A DNA stretch of 64,000 bases from Vibrio viridaestus. Its GTDB lineage: Bacteria > Pseudomonadota > Gammaproteobacteria > Enterobacterales > Vibrionaceae. Shown here piece by piece: positions 1 to 11,198 of this stretch. The first letter of the stretch is position 1; every line of letters starts with the position of its first letter. The notes below the pieces were generated by a model that had not been told where the DNA came from, ran no database searches, and saw only the letters and a list, made by a program, of their open reading frames with translations. The translations under genes were made by a program, and so were the position numbers. The stretch spans positions 82,964 through 146,963 of the forward strand of contig NZ_RJVQ01000008.1 in the NCBI RefSeq assembly GCF_003856525.1, read 5' to 3'.

Positions 1-32
1 AATCGCTCATAACGCTACGTTTTCTTACTACG

Positions 33-58
33 AAAAAGGAGCCTGAGGCTCCTTTTTT
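33..58 (-). terminator. Intrinsic terminator after bioD
   Basis: Perfect hairpin AAAAAGGAGCC-tga-GGCTCCTTTTTT. The stem is GC-rich with A and T tracts on opposite sides, so it can work in both directions. It lies just beyond the bioD stop and should end the bioBFCD transcript on the minus strand. A gene entering from the left could share it. Confidence 0.85.
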
Positions 59-67
59 GATCACAGG

Positions 68-751
68 CTATGCTTCTAAAATCGGTTTAACATCGATATA
101 TTTGCCTAACTCACTGCGCTTCGCACTGGGGACATAAGGTATTTCTCCCAGTTTTGGTACGGCTAACTCATGCTCTAACATCGTGATGATCTCATGGTAA
201 TGTTCGGTTCCCGGATTAATTCGGTTAGCAACCCATCCAATAATGTTCAGACCATCATTCAGAATAGCTTCAGCAGTAAGCTTAGCATGATTGAGACACC
301 CTAACTTTATTCCAACCACAAGCACGACAGGTAAGTTTTCTCTCTTTACCCAAGATGACAAGTATTCATTGTCAGAAACAGGAACACGCCAACCACCAGC
401 ACCTTCAACGAGGACGATATCGGCTTGATCCTTATTTTTTGCAAGATTATCACTCAATACATCAAAGTCGATTTCAACGCCATCATGCTTAGCAGCGATA
501 TGCGGTGACGCAGGCAAAAGTAACGTATAAGGATTAACATTAACGTAATCTGCTTCACTATTAGATGCTTTAATTAAATGTAACGCATCTGAGTTGCGTC
601 TTCCTTCAGGAGTCTCTTCGCAGCCAGCGGCTACGGGTTTATACCCCAGCGTCTTTATTCCTTTCGCAGATAATGCTTGTAAGATGGCTTTTGATGCAAC
701 CGTCTTACCAACATCGGTATCCGTACCGGCAACAAAAAAGGCATTTATCAT
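68..751 (-). CDS. bioD: Dethiobiotin synthetase BioD
   Basis: BioD carboxylates 7,8-diaminopelargonate with ATP and CO2 to form the ureido ring of dethiobiotin, the penultimate step of biotin synthesis in the cytoplasm. The N-terminus carries the P-loop GTDTDVGKT at about residues 9-17 and the protein is about 227 residues, usual for the family. The chosen ATG at 749-751 overlaps the bioC stop as ATGA, which favours translational coupling; a longer frame reaching 772 would start inside bioC. It is the last gene of the minus-strand bioB-F-C-D operon and is followed by a strong terminator. Confidence 0.95.
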   Translation of the reverse strand: MINAFFVAGTDTDVGKTVASKAILQALSAKGIKTLGYKPVAAGCEETPEGRRNSDALHLIKASNSEADYVNVNPYTLLLPASPHIAAKHDGVEIDFDVLSDNLAKNKDQADIVLVEGAGGWRVPVSDNEYLSSWVKRENLPVVLVVGIKLGCLNHAKLTAEAILNDGLNIIGWVANRINPGTEHYHEIITMLEHELAVPKLGEIPYVPSAKRSELGKYIDVKPILEA

Positions 752-1542
752 CGTCGTATTACCCCAATACACACAAGATAGGTCGCAGGTAAAAAACCTC
801 CTGGACCAAGAAAATTCTGATATTGACTCTCTACCGACATCAACGCATTACGTTTTGCTAGTCCACGTCTTCGTTTATGAACATGGTTTGCACCAATACC
901 CTTTAAATCTTTCATAAGCGAAATAGCAGATTCATACCAGACCACGATTTTCCGCAAGTCTAACTGATGGTTTTCAATCGCAGATTGCGCTAACGCAACT
1001 TTTATGGTTTTAAAACTTTTGAACGTATTGACATGTTGATGTTGGTCAACCTGAGCCCACGACCACCGTAATTCTTCTAAAGAACCATCGACTAAAGTCG
1101 TAAAGTGAACTTCACCATCCACTTTTAGAACTCGTTTGGCTTCTTTTAATGGGATTGCAATATCATCACACCACTGTAGCGCCAAACTCGAAACAACATA
1201 GTCAAATTGATTATCGCCAAGAGGAAGTGACTCTGCATCGGCGCAAATGAACTCGGCATTTTCTACATCAATCTGCTCTCTAGCTTTAGCCAGCATTTTC
1301 TCGCTCAAGTCGACACAGACCACCTGAGCGCCTCTTGCACTTAGATTCTTGGCAAGATAACCCGTACCACACCCCAAATCTAAAATCCTGTATCCATTTA
1401 GTTGATCAGGTAATCGGCTCAATACAATGTCGCAGACATTCCTTTGGAATTGAGCGTGTTTATCGTAGCTTTCCGCGGCTTTGGAGAACGCATTGGCTAT
1501 GCAGGCTTTAACAAGTGTAGCATTGTGATCAGTCGCGTTCAT
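748..1542 (-). CDS. bioC: Malonyl-ACP O-methyltransferase BioC
   Basis: BioC methylates the free carboxyl of malonyl-ACP with SAM, disguising it so that the fatty-acid machinery can extend it to pimeloyl-ACP methyl ester. The class I methyltransferase fold is visible: SAM motif [15 protein letters not shown] at about residues 55-68, an acidic residue ending the next strand (VVCVDLSE), and the downstream SSLALQW motif typical of BioC. At 264 residues it has the family's usual length. It overlaps bioF upstream and bioD downstream by a few bases, so the four genes are translated as one unit. No bioH is present in this window. Confidence 0.93.
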   Translation of the reverse strand: MNATDHNATLVKACIANAFSKAAESYDKHAQFQRNVCDIVLSRLPDQLNGYRILDLGCGTGYLAKNLSARGAQVVCVDLSEKMLAKAREQIDVENAEFICADAESLPLGDNQFDYVVSSLALQWCDDIAIPLKEAKRVLKVDGEVHFTTLVDGSLEELRWSWAQVDQHQHVNTFKSFKTIKVALAQSAIENHQLDLRKIVVWYESAISLMKDLKGIGANHVHKRRRGLAKRNALMSVESQYQNFLGPGGFLPATYLVCIGVIRR

Positions 1543-2701
1543 AAGTCACCACATGCTCCAGAACACGACTTAGGGATGAGCAAAGAAGGTTTATATCATT
1601 TAAATCATGGCCTGCTGTTATTGTAATCCGAAGCCTGCCAGCCCCGTTGGGTACCGTAGGTGGACGAATTGCCGTTGTCCAGATACCTGAAGCTTGCATC
1701 GTTTTGGCTGCGCTGACTGTCAAACTACTGCTACCAATGACGACGGGTTTTATCGCTGTAATGGTAGGTAAACATTCAGACTCAAAATCACTCATATGAC
1801 GATGGTATTCGAGCGATAATTCTGCCAGCTTATCACGTCGCCATTGCTGAGTTTGAATCATCTTAATGGCATGAGATAATGCATAGGCTTGCGAAGGAGG
1901 CATAGCCGTTGAGTATACGTGATGACGGGCAAACTGACTAAAATAATCAGCCATCTCCCTTGAGCAGAGAATTGCTGCACCCGATAAACCAAACGCTTTT
2001 CCAAATGTAGCGATAAGAATATCAGGTTTTATTCCGGCTCTATCAATTGAACCGCGACCATCACAGCCGAGCACTCCGATACCGTGAGCATCATCTACCG
2101 CTAATAGTCCTTTATTTTTGATAGTCTCGGTAATCTCTCTTAGTGGTGCTAAATCACCATCCATGCTAAAAACACCTTCGGTTAGAACTAGCGTAGGTTG
2201 GCTTCCACTACTCAATAAGGTAGCCAAATGTCTGGTGTCGTTATGTCGAAAGCGTTTCATTGTTGCATCGCACAGGCTACCAGCCTCGATAAGCGATGCA
2301 TGGTTAAGCCTGTCTTGAATCAACAGATCATTTTTTTGCATTAGAGCGAAAATAAGTGCTTGGTTAGCACTAAAGCCCGAGTTAAACAAAACGGTGTCTT
2401 CATATCCAAGCCAGTCTGCAAGCTGAGCGCGTAAGTAACTGTGAGCTGAACAATTACCCACAACCATTGGTGATGAACCACTGCCTGCACCATAAAGGCT
2501 CAGACCTCTTTGCCAAGCACTAACAAGCTCGCTATCGTTAGCTAAGCCAAGATAGTCATTACTTGAAAAATTTCGATAGGATTTACCATCGACATGAATA
2601 TCAAGCGAGTTTCCTTTCTCAGCGTCGATTATTTTCCGTTCAAGCCCACCACTTCGGCGTTTGTCCAAAGCCGATGTTATTCGCTGTTTAAACGCTTGCA
2701 T
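1529..2701 (-). CDS. bioF: 8-amino-7-oxononanoate synthase BioF
   Basis: BioF is a PLP enzyme condensing pimeloyl-ACP with L-alanine to give 8-amino-7-oxononanoate (KAPA), releasing CO2. It belongs to the alpha-oxoamine synthase group of fold-type I enzymes. The PLP lysine lies in [13 protein letters not shown] (K235), and [10 protein letters not shown] at about 203-212 holds the aspartate that contacts the PLP nitrogen. Its 390 residues are normal. The start overlaps the 3' end of bioB by 14 bases and the stop overlaps bioC, which places it in the middle of the operon. Confidence 0.95.
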   Translation of the reverse strand: MQAFKQRITSALDKRRSGGLERKIIDAEKGNSLDIHVDGKSYRNFSSNDYLGLANDSELVSAWQRGLSLYGAGSGSSPMVVGNCSAHSYLRAQLADWLGYEDTVLFNSGFSANQALIFALMQKNDLLIQDRLNHASLIEAGSLCDATMKRFRHNDTRHLATLLSSGSQPTLVLTEGVFSMDGDLAPLREITETIKNKGLLAVDDAHGIGVLGCDGRGSIDRAGIKPDILIATFGKAFGLSGAAILCSREMADYFSQFARHHVYSTAMPPSQAYALSHAIKMIQTQQWRRDKLAELSLEYHRHMSDFESECLPTITAIKPVVIGSSSLTVSAAKTMQASGIWTTAIRPPTVPNGAGRLRITITAGHDLNDINLLCSSLSRVLEHVVTYERD

Positions 2702-3740
2702 CGTAGAAAAGATCGCCTTCTTTCGGTCTTGAAATCACTCGTTCTGCCACGCGTTCGAGTAGTTCGTTTTCCTGAAACTCATCGGGTTTTTGCGAAGTAT
2801 GCTGATGATTGATACCTAACTTTTTAAATAAGCGCATATCAGAATCTTCGGCAGGATTTGGCGTAGTTAGTAACTTGCAGCCATAAAATATCGAATTAGC
2901 ACCAGCCATAAAGCATAATGCCTGCATTTGTTCATTCATTTGTTCTCGTCCAGCCGATAAGCGAACTGCTGAATTGGGCATCAGAATGCGCGCAACCGCA
3001 ATCAAACGAATGAAATCGAAAGGCTCTACATCATCAACATTTTCTAATGGTGTTCCCTTTACTTTAACCAACATGTTAATGGGAACACTCTCTGGATGCG
3101 TCGGCAAATTAGCAAGTTCAACCAATAGGCCAGCCCTATCGTCGGTATTTTCTCCCATTCCAATGATTCCGCCAGAGCAAATTTTCATCCCAGCGTCTCT
3201 AACATGAGCGAGGGTATCCAACCGGTCTTGGTAAGTTCGGGTAGTAATGATGTTTCCATAGAACTCGGGCGACGTATCAAGATTATGGTTGTAATAATCT
3301 AGACCAGCATCGGCCAGTTCGTTGGCTTGCTCGGGAGAAAGCATACCTAGCGTCATACAGGTCTCTAATCCCATCCCTTTGACTCCAGATATCATCTCCT
3401 TAAGCATAGGCATATCGCGCGCCTTTGGATTTTTCCAAGCGGCCCCCATACAAAAGCGTGTTGACCCCGCTTGTTTCGCTTTTTGGGCTGCATCAAGCAC
3501 TCGCTCAACCTCCATTAACCTTTCATTTTCTACACCTGTCGAATAGCGAGCACTTTGAGGACAGTACTTACAGTCCTCAGGACAAGCGCCAGTTTTAATC
3601 GAAAGAAGCGTGCTCACCTGAACATAATTGTGAGGTTGATGATGTCGGTGTACTGACTGTGCTTCAAAAAGAAGGTCCATGAACGGCTTTTGCAGCAATT
3701 CACGGACCTCATTCACTGTCCAATTATGACGAGTTTCCAC
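2688..3740 (-). CDS. bioB: Biotin synthase BioB (radical SAM)
   Basis: BioB inserts sulfur into dethiobiotin to complete biotin. The radical-SAM cysteines are at C53, C57 and C60 in the CPEDCKYC motif, and binding the [4Fe-4S] cluster that cleaves SAM is a known property of the family. Further conserved stretches such as [12 protein letters not shown] and [10 protein letters not shown] are present. It is 350 residues long, as usual. It is the first gene of the minus-strand bioBFCD operon; the upstream region contains a BirA-like operator at 3799-3831, so repression by biotinyl-AMP-loaded BirA is expected. Confidence 0.97.
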   Translation of the reverse strand: METRHNWTVNEVRELLQKPFMDLLFEAQSVHRHHQPHNYVQVSTLLSIKTGACPEDCKYCPQSARYSTGVENERLMEVERVLDAAQKAKQAGSTRFCMGAAWKNPKARDMPMLKEMISGVKGMGLETCMTLGMLSPEQANELADAGLDYYNHNLDTSPEFYGNIITTRTYQDRLDTLAHVRDAGMKICSGGIIGMGENTDDRAGLLVELANLPTHPESVPINMLVKVKGTPLENVDDVEPFDFIRLIAVARILMPNSAVRLSAGREQMNEQMQALCFMAGANSIFYGCKLLTTPNPAEDSDMRLFKKLGINHQHTSQKPDEFQENELLERVAERVISRPKEGDLFYDASV

Positions 3741-3798
3741 GTGTAATCCTTGTTTGTCTTATTTTGTTTATTCACACAGTCTAAGCTTGAGCCTGACT

Positions 3799-3831
3799 TT
3801 GTCAATAATTATAAGATATCAAGGTTTACAA
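3799..3831 (-). promoter_or_regulatory. BirA-type operator upstream of bioB
   Basis: The known BirA operator is TTGTAAACC-N15/16-GGTTTACAA. Here TTGTCAATA-N15-GGTTTACAA is found: the bioB-distal half is perfect and the bioB-proximal half matches six of nine positions. It lies 59-91 bases upstream of the bioB start, between bioB and the DUF1328 gene, where it would cover the bioBFCD promoter. Confidence 0.72.
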
Positions 3832-3851
3832 TTGACCAATTTACAATCAAT

Positions 3852-4025
3852 CTATCTCGGTGAAGACCCTCTGAATAAGCCAAGAACGAGAGAAACAACA
3901 AATAGAACGACAAATATGTAAAACAGTACTTTTGCCATTCCCGCAGCGACACCTGCGATCCCTGAGAAACCCAATAGCGCTGAAACAATCGCTACGACAA
4001 GAAAAATTAACATCCATCTAAACAT
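3852..4025 (-). CDS. Small DUF1328 (YtjA-like) membrane protein
   Basis: A 57-residue, very hydrophobic protein with two predicted membrane segments separated by a small glycine-rich turn (GFSGIAGVAAGMAK) and ending FVVSLVLGLFRGSSPR. This is the pattern of the DUF1328/YtjA family, whose function is unknown. The start MFRWML is chosen because AGAGGAT lies at good distance before it; the frame upstream lacks such a site. It sits on the same strand as bioB, inside the bioA-bioB divergent gap, but the BirA operator lies between it and bioB, so it probably has its own transcript. Confidence 0.8.
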   Translation of the reverse strand: MFRWMLIFLVVAIVSALLGFSGIAGVAAGMAKVLFYIFVVLFVVSLVLGLFRGSSPR

Positions 4026-4214
4026 GATAAATCCTCTGGTTGTGTTTTCTTTAAAGGTAGCCAATATCATGCCAAATAACTAACATCATGAATTTTAAAT
4101 AAAAATAATCTCAATTTATATTAACAAACTGATTTATCTGTATAATTTACATGCTTGTTTTGTAATTCTTTATCAATATACCTGCCTATTTACTATTTGA
4201 ATTCCGAGTTTATT

Positions 4215-4247
4215 ATGTAAACCTAAAGGTTAAATAAAAGTTTACAT
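4215..4247 (+). promoter_or_regulatory. BirA-type operator upstream of bioA
   Basis: ATGTAAACC-N15-AGTTTACAT closely matches the BirA operator consensus TTGTAAACC-N15/16-GGTTTACAA, with symmetrical substitutions at the outermost base of each arm. It ends 17 bases before the bioA start codon, so a bound BirA dimer would block either the promoter or the early transcribed region. Confidence 0.82.
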
Positions 4248-4264
4248 GTATAGGTATTTATCTC

Positions 4265-5542
4265 ATGGACATCGAATTTGATAGGGAGCATATTTGGCAT
4301 CCCTATACATCTACTATCCACCCTCTTCCGTGCTATCCGGCTAGCCATGCGGACAAAAACTATATTTACCTTGAATCAGGTGAACAGTTGATTGATGGCA
4401 TGTCATCGTGGTGGGCAGCTTGCCATGGGTACAATCATCCTGAGTTGAATACCGCAGCTTCATCACAGTTATCTAAAATGTCCCACGTTATGTTTGGTGG
4501 CCTAACCCATCGGCCAGCGATAGAAGTGGCCAAGCATCTCATTGAACTGACGCCTGACACGCTTCAACAGGTGTTTCTTGCCGACTCTGGTTCCGTTTCG
4601 GTTGAAGTCGCGCTAAAAATGGCGCTTCAGTATTGGCACAGTCTCAACAAGAGAAAGACAAAGTTCATCTCCCTTCGTCATGGCTATCACGGTGATACCT
4701 TTGCAGCGATGTCTGTCACTGACCCAGATAATTCAATGCATCGATTATATAAAGGTTTCCTGCCACAGCATTTATTCGTTGACTCACCTCAAATCGGCTT
4801 TTGGGACACATGGGAACCCAATGATGTCGTTTCAATGGCCAATTGTATTCATCGGCATCATGAAGAAGTTGCTGCCGTTATTTTGGAGCCAATCGTACAA
4901 GGTGCTGGGGGAATGAGGATATACCATCCAGAATATTTAAAAGCGGTCAGAAAACTGTGTGATGAATATGGATTACTCTTAATCATTGATGAGATAGCAA
5001 CAGGATTTGGTAGAACTGGTAAGCTCTTCGCCTGCGAACACGCTGGTATTGAGCCCGATATCATGTGCGTCGGGAAAGCGTTGACTGGCGGGTATCTGAC
5101 ACTCGCAGCAACACTGACTACTAAGCACGTTGCCGATACGGTTTGTAGCGGTGAAGCTGGCTGTTTTATGCATGGTCCAACGTTTATGGGGAATCCACTT
5201 GCATGTAGCATCGCTGTAGCGAATCTCAAACTACTACAGAGTTATGATTGGTCAAACGTCGTTAAATGTATTGAACAGACAATACAGAAAGGCCTAGAGC
5301 CACTAAAGGAGCACTCAAGAGTGAGTGCAGTTCGCTTTCTTGGTGCTATAGGTGTGGTTGAACTAACGCAGTCAGTAAATATGGCTAACATACAGCGATA
5401 TTTTGTTGATCATGGTGTATGGATAAGACCTTTCGGTAAACTCATCTACATTATGCCGCCGTTTATTACACCAAGAGAAGATTTAGAGAAACTAATCGCG
5501 ACAATCGGTTCTTGTCTAGAAATAGATGAACTCTTCGTATGA
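4265..5542 (+). CDS. bioA: Adenosylmethionine-8-amino-7-oxononanoate aminotransferase BioA
   Basis: BioA transaminates KAPA to 7,8-diaminopelargonate using SAM as amino donor. It is a class III aminotransferase: the PLP lysine is K271 in CVGKALTGGY, with the conserved IIDEIATGFGRTG segment (residues 240-252) before it and WHPYTS near the N-terminus binding substrate, as known for E. coli BioA. It has 425 residues, normal for the family. It is transcribed away from bioBFCD, with its own BirA-type operator immediately upstream. No strong ribosome binding site is visible before the ATG, which may keep expression low. Confidence 0.95.
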   Translation: MDIEFDREHIWHPYTSTIHPLPCYPASHADKNYIYLESGEQLIDGMSSWWAACHGYNHPELNTAASSQLSKMSHVMFGGLTHRPAIEVAKHLIELTPDTLQQVFLADSGSVSVEVALKMALQYWHSLNKRKTKFISLRHGYHGDTFAAMSVTDPDNSMHRLYKGFLPQHLFVDSPQIGFWDTWEPNDVVSMANCIHRHHEEVAAVILEPIVQGAGGMRIYHPEYLKAVRKLCDEYGLLLIIDEIATGFGRTGKLFACEHAGIEPDIMCVGKALTGGYLTLAATLTTKHVADTVCSGEAGCFMHGPTFMGNPLACSIAVANLKLLQSYDWSNVVKCIEQTIQKGLEPLKEHSRVSAVRFLGAIGVVELTQSVNMANIQRYFVDHGVWIRPFGKLIYIMPPFITPREDLEKLIATIGSCLEIDELFV

Positions 5543-5561
5543 GTTGATATCCATGCCCATC

Positions 5562-5586
5562 AGTGTCATAGAAAAACTATGACACT
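5562..5586. terminator. Hairpin between convergent bioA and ybiB
   Basis: Perfect 10-bp stem AGTGTCATAG-aaaaa-CTATGACACT, 20 bases after the bioA stop and 12 bases before the end of the convergent ybiB gene. It is followed on the plus strand only by AAATTT, so it is a weak intrinsic terminator or an mRNA 3' end structure rather than a textbook terminator. Confidence 0.5.
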
Positions 5587-5597
5587 AAATTTATCGA

Positions 5598-6548
5598 TTA
5601 CCTATTCTCGACATACTTATCCCAATATTGATAAGCACGGCTCATGGCCTTTTCCCTATCACTCTCTAAAGTAAATAGTACCGAAGTCATGGTTGCAATA
5701 ACGGTATTTGCCATCAACAGAAAATCGGTCGTTTCTGTTCCCAGAGGGCATGTTTTTGGTAAAGGCAGTTCAGAAAGATATTGTTCAGGCCAGTAAAGGG
5801 ACTCGACCCCAGTTTCTTTGCTCAACCAAACAGTTTGGCTCACTTTGGGATTATATTCAGATTCGCCCGAGACACCTTTAAAGGAAATTACCGCGTGTGA
5901 GGTCAGTCCAATTTCATCTTCAACTTCGGCATGCAGCTGCTGAAATCCTGGGTGGAAACTGCCTCGAACGCCGACTTTCGCGCCACCTGGGTTAAGAGCT
6001 CTAACCACAGTATTGATAGGCGTACGCAATCCATAGCGTGCTTTCCAACCAATCATTCTTTCCGCTTGAGGAGCGAACGTACTCAGTTTTAAATAAGCAA
6101 TGTTACTTGTATCGAGCAGAGAACCCACCTCGTTAATACTATGAGCTTCACTAATTTCTACGCGCTTAAGATAGTCCTCAGCATGCTCTCGGCCTTTGGC
6201 TTCGTGGAATCCATGAAGTAATATTCTATGCCCGTTATCAGCCATAATTTTCGCAGCTAATAAGTGCCATGGCTTCCCGGCAGCTTCTCGCTTGCCTGCA
6301 TAGCAAGGCCAGTCAATATCAGCACCTAAGTTAGGCATACGTGATTGAAAGGCTTTAACAAAACCCGCCACTTCAGCTTTCGTTTCATTCTGAACACGGA
6401 TAAGCATTAAAAGCATCGCCATCTGGTCATCACCCACGTGACCATCAAGATACTCATCCATGACCTGATATGCCTGTTCGAAACTAAGAGGTTTTCTACC
6501 TCGCTCGCCTCTTCCTACCGTTCTGATACAATCCAGAATACTACTCAT
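5598..6548 (-). CDS. ybiB: TrpD2/YbiB-family glycosyltransferase-3-like protein
   Basis: A 316-residue member of the YbiB (TrpD2) family, relatives of anthranilate phosphoribosyltransferase. The N-terminal helical domain (about 1-65) and the C-terminal alpha/beta domain are present, but the phosphoribosyl-diphosphate-binding loop of true TrpD is not seen. E. coli YbiB is reported to bind nucleic acids and to lack TrpD activity. Here it starts 25 bases after cobA with a good AGAGGG site, so the two form an operon. Sure of family; role unknown. Confidence 0.82.
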   Translation of the reverse strand: MSSILDCIRTVGRGERGRKPLSFEQAYQVMDEYLDGHVGDDQMAMLLMLIRVQNETKAEVAGFVKAFQSRMPNLGADIDWPCYAGKREAAGKPWHLLAAKIMADNGHRILLHGFHEAKGREHAEDYLKRVEISEAHSINEVGSLLDTSNIAYLKLSTFAPQAERMIGWKARYGLRTPINTVVRALNPGGAKVGVRGSFHPGFQQLHAEVEDEIGLTSHAVISFKGVSGESEYNPKVSQTVWLSKETGVESLYWPEQYLSELPLPKTCPLGTETTDFLLMANTVIATMTSVLFTLESDREKAMSRAYQYWDKYVENR

Positions 6549-6573
6549 CTAATTCCCTCTAACGAAGAATACA

Positions 6574-7434
6574 CTATGCAGCCCCTATTGTAGCGACTTC
6601 TTCCAATGACGCCATCAGTTGTTCACGCAAAGTAACAACCTCTCCCACGATGATAAGTGCAGGGCTGAGCCCGACTAGCGCTTGAGACATAGGGATCAAT
6701 TGCTGCAGTTCAAAGGTATGGACTTGCTGTTCAGGGCTACAGCCTTTTCCCACAATAGCCACAGGAGTACAAACTGACAGGCCTGCGCTAAGCAAGCCGT
6801 TTTGAATACTGTCAGCACGTTCTAATCCCATGTAGAATACAAGTGTTTGCCCACATTCGACTAAACCAGCCCAAGCGGGGAGCACACCTTCTACCACATG
6901 ACCCGTAACGAACGTAACACTTCTCGATAGTTTTCGGTGGGTTAACGGTATCAGACTACTAGCTGAACACCCTAGCGCCGCTGTTATACCCGGAATGACA
7001 TCGTAGGAGATATTATTTGCGGCAAGTAATAACGCCTCTTCACCACCACGTCCAAATATAAAGGGATCCCCTCCTTTTAGACGAACCACATTTTTCCCCG
7101 ACAGCGCCAAGTCAACTAACAACTGAGATATTGTTTCCTGCTTCATCGACGTTTTTCCACAACGCTTTCCAACATAAATCATTTCAGCATCGGGATTACA
7201 CAGATTTAGGATTTCTTTTCCTACTAGCCGGTCAAAGACGATAACTTCCGCTTTTTCTATTAACTTGAGTGCTTTAATAGTAAGTAGTTCAGGGTCGCCT
7301 GGACCGGCGCCAACGAGATAGACAACACCTTTAACTGAAGACGACGAAAAGAAGCCTGAATCATAAGTTTGAGTCACATACATCTGCTCATGAGATATAA
7401 AGGTCTCATCATCATTGTTAGTAATACATTTCAT
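6574..7434 (-). CDS. cobA: Uroporphyrinogen-III C-methyltransferase (SUMT) CobA
   Basis: SUMT transfers two methyl groups from SAM to uroporphyrinogen III, giving precorrin-2 for siroheme or cobalamin. The glycine-rich SAM site VYLVGAGPGDPELLTIKA follows about 37 residues of unusual N-terminal extension, and GGDPFIFGRGGEE and the VIPGITAA motif are intact. It is a single-domain enzyme, unlike CysG, so dehydrogenase and chelatase steps must come from elsewhere. The start at 7434 is not certain: an internal ATG at 7383 would remove 17 residues. No nitrite or sulfite reductase gene is next to it. It is followed by ybiB in a two-gene operon. Confidence 0.92.
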   Translation of the reverse strand: MKCITNNDDETFISHEQMYVTQTYDSGFFSSSSVKGVVYLVGAGPGDPELLTIKALKLIEKAEVIVFDRLVGKEILNLCNPDAEMIYVGKRCGKTSMKQETISQLLVDLALSGKNVVRLKGGDPFIFGRGGEEALLLAANNISYDVIPGITAALGCSASSLIPLTHRKLSRSVTFVTGHVVEGVLPAWAGLVECGQTLVFYMGLERADSIQNGLLSAGLSVCTPVAIVGKGCSPEQQVHTFELQQLIPMSQALVGLSPALIIVGEVVTLREQLMASLEEVATIGAA

Positions 7435-7730
7435 ATGTACGACTCTCTGTATAACGTAATAAGCCCAAAATACCCTAAAGCCAGATATGTCGTATGAGTT
7501 AGATCAAGTGTGCCGTAAAAAGAAAAAGACCCAGCTAAAAAGCCAGGTCTTTAATGCCAACATCGGTGTTAGTATTGTTATCACTATCAGTTATCTTTAA
7601 TCAGATATCATCAAGCAAAAGACATACCAGTTATAAACCTTACCGGCTCATGGGCATGAGATATTTTCTCAGCAGAACGCTGCATTATATGAGTGCAAAT
7701 TCACTAATTGAATGCAACTTCTCTTTTCTA
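7435..7730. other. Intergenic gap between cobA and serS
   Basis: This stretch holds the cobA upstream region and the 3' untranslated region of serS. I see a strong minus-strand terminator in it but no convincing gene; the 71-codon plus-strand frame at 7554-7769 has no family resemblance and runs into the end of serS. Confidence 0.6.
7515..7552 (-). terminator. Intrinsic terminator downstream of serS
   Basis: Read on the minus strand the hairpin has a 12-bp stem, AAAGACCTGGCT with AGCTGGGTCTTT, closed with two G-U pairs and a four-base loop, followed by TTCTTTTT. It lies about 180 bases beyond the serS stop, so the serS messenger has a long 3' untranslated region, and it separates serS from cobA. 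Confidence 0.85.
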
Positions 7731-9062
<1,332 letters not shown>

Positions 9063-9143
9063 TTAATGAGAGGGCTTTAAATAGCGAAAAGACATCGAAA
9101 GCCCATTAGAAAAATTTTATGGGACAAAGATAACGAAAACTCA

Positions 9144-10490
9144 CTATTTTTCATAGCGCTTTTGCTGGCTTTTTGTGTCTAATTCAGCCAAATAGTCTAA
9201 TTTTTCGCGAATCTTGATTTCAAACCCACGCGAAGTAGGTTGATAGTATCTTGTTCCTGCCATTTCTGGAGGAAAATAAATTTCTCCGGCAGCGTAAGCA
9301 CCAGGCTCATTATGGGCATACCGGTATTCTTCGCCATATCCCATTTCTTTCATCAATTTGGTCGGGGCGTTTCTCAAATGATGGGGTACTTCATATTCCG
9401 GGGAATTACGCGCATCATCTAACGCACTTTTCCAAGCCGTATAGACTGCGTTACTTTTAGGTGCACATGCAAGATAAACAACGGCCTGCGCAATCGCTCT
9501 CTCGCCTTCGTATGCCCCAACCCGATGAAAACAATCCCAAGCAGCGAGGGCAACCTGCATCGCTTTCGGGTCTGCATTTCCGATATCTTCTGAAGCAATC
9601 GCCAACAACCGTCTTGCAACATAGAGGGGATCACAGCCTGCCACGATCATTCTTGCCATCCAATAAAGTGCGGCATCAGGATCGGAGCCTCTGATCGACT
9701 TGTGAACGGCAGAAATTAAGTCGTACCAAATATCGCCCTTATTATCGAAGCGACTGACTTTTTCGCCAAGAACCTCAGCAAGCGCTGCGACAGTAAGTTG
9801 CTTCTCGCCCTCATTCTCGTCGGCCATATCATATAGAAGCTCGAGATAATTGAGAGCCTGGCGAGTGTCACCCTGAACGAATTCTGACAGCCGTTCTAAT
9901 ACTCCGTCCTCAAAGTGAGCCGGTTGCGCACCTAAGCCTCGTTCTGAATCATGCACTGCTAATTTCAGTGCCTGCATAATTTCATCGGATGATAAGCCCG
10001 TTAATTTATACACTCTTGCACGAGATAAGATCGCATTATTGAGCTCAAAAGAAGGATTCTCAGTCGTAGCGCCAATAAAGGTGACGGTCCCATCTTCAAT
10101 ATGCGGGAGAAACGCGTCTTGTTGAGATTTATTAAAGCGATGAACTTCGTCAACGAATAGGATAGTTTTAAACCCTGCTAATTTATTCTCTCTCGCCTTC
10201 TCGATAGCGACGCGGATTTCTTTTACACCAGATGTTACTGCCGATACCCGCTCCACACGGGCATTAGCGTAGTTAGCAGCAACTTCTGCTAGTGTCGTTT
10301 TACCAGTACCCGGAGGACCCCATAGAATCATGGAATGCAGCTGCCCATGCTCTATAGCTTTACGCAGTGGTTTACCCGGCGCAAGAATATGTGCCTGGCC
10401 AATATACTGCTCTAAAGTGTTTGGCCGCATGCGAGCTGCAAGTGGCCTAAAATCCTCATCACCTGAAAAATCGAGACTAAAATTATCCAA
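9144..10490 (-). CDS. rarA: Replication-associated recombination protein A (RarA/MgsA)
   Basis: RarA is a clamp-loader-like AAA+ ATPase acting at stalled replication forks. Walker A is [12 protein letters not shown] at about residues 58-69, Walker B is [15 protein letters not shown], and sensor 1 sits in [12 protein letters not shown]. The C-terminal tetramerisation region (MAGTRYYQP) is intact; 448 residues is standard. It begins 16 bases after lolA and is therefore co-transcribed with it, a pairing conserved in many gammaproteobacteria. Confidence 0.96.
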   Translation of the reverse strand: MDNFSLDFSGDEDFRPLAARMRPNTLEQYIGQAHILAPGKPLRKAIEHGQLHSMILWGPPGTGKTTLAEVAANYANARVERVSAVTSGVKEIRVAIEKARENKLAGFKTILFVDEVHRFNKSQQDAFLPHIEDGTVTFIGATTENPSFELNNAILSRARVYKLTGLSSDEIMQALKLAVHDSERGLGAQPAHFEDGVLERLSEFVQGDTRQALNYLELLYDMADENEGEKQLTVAALAEVLGEKVSRFDNKGDIWYDLISAVHKSIRGSDPDAALYWMARMIVAGCDPLYVARRLLAIASEDIGNADPKAMQVALAAWDCFHRVGAYEGERAIAQAVVYLACAPKSNAVYTAWKSALDDARNSPEYEVPHHLRNAPTKLMKEMGYGEEYRYAHNEPGAYAAGEIYFPPEMAGTRYYQPTSRGFEIKIREKLDYLAELDTKSQQKRYEK

Positions 10491-10506
10491 AGTTTACTCT
10501 CTTATC

Positions 10507-11100
10507 CTATCTTTGGTCGTCCACTTCGACCCCTTTGGGTACGACGAAATGAAATAAGCTACTATCTGGTTTCTTATATGTCATGTGATTAAAGGTGAAG
10601 TGTGTTTCCTGACCATCTTGCTCGATGACGTCAAAACCTTTCACTGTACCTTTTTTATCAATTTTAATCGTAAAGCGCCCTTGTGTTGAATCGATATTCG
10701 TTGGCGTTAAAGTAAAGCTATCGTTGTCTTGGGAAACGAAGTAATTATCCCAATCACTTTCTTTGTTCCGTGTAAGCAAAACGAATGGTGTCTGCTCTGA
10801 CGCTTTCTCCGCATCATAAATCGTAACCTGTTCCACCAGAGGCGTGTAGTACCAAAGTGTTTTGCCGTTTGATACTAATAAGTTTTCGTCTGGCTGTTTG
10901 GTTTCCCAACGAAACAGACTCGGGCGTGTAATATCTACTTTGCCTTTCGAGTCACTGATTGGATCGCCATCAGGACTTATCACTTCCTGACTGAACTGTG
11001 CACTGAACCCATCAGTTAATGCAAGACGATGGCTCAATTCTTCCTTTGGGCTCGCTAAAACAGAGAAACTACAAAAAAGTAATGCAACCAGTTTCTTCAT
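10507..11100 (-). CDS. lolA: Outer-membrane lipoprotein carrier LolA
   Basis: LolA is the periplasmic chaperone that takes lipoproteins released by LolCDE to LolB at the outer membrane. A short signal peptide (MKKLVALLFCSFSVLA, cleavage likely before SPKEE) is followed by the lolA fold; residues such as the RPSLFRWE stretch near 60-67, containing the arginine known to matter for lipoprotein transfer, are visible. It has 197 residues. In many relatives ftsK lies directly upstream; here the upstream neighbour is instead a SEC-C protein gene on the same strand, with a 98-base gap. Confidence 0.95.
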   Translation of the reverse strand: MKKLVALLFCSFSVLASPKEELSHRLALTDGFSAQFSQEVISPDGDPISDSKGKVDITRPSLFRWETKQPDENLLVSNGKTLWYYTPLVEQVTIYDAEKASEQTPFVLLTRNKESDWDNYFVSQDNDSFTLTPTNIDSTQGRFTIKIDKKGTVKGFDVIEQDGQETHFTFNHMTYKKPDSSLFHFVVPKGVEVDDQR

Positions 11101-11198
11101 TCAATTATCACTCCAATTATTTTTATTCAAGGCTATGTTATCGAACTTACCATGCAATTTGTCAGCATTCAGTTTGAAAACGATTAAGACTAAAAGTT

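Noticed and set aside
4858-5229. 123-codon frame opposite bioA
   Set aside because: Fully antisense to a well-recognised aminotransferase gene; a codon-use shadow.
7647-7660. CTCATG-gg-CATGAG dyad in the serS 3' untranslated region
   Set aside because: Short arms and no relation to a promoter or terminator; likely chance.
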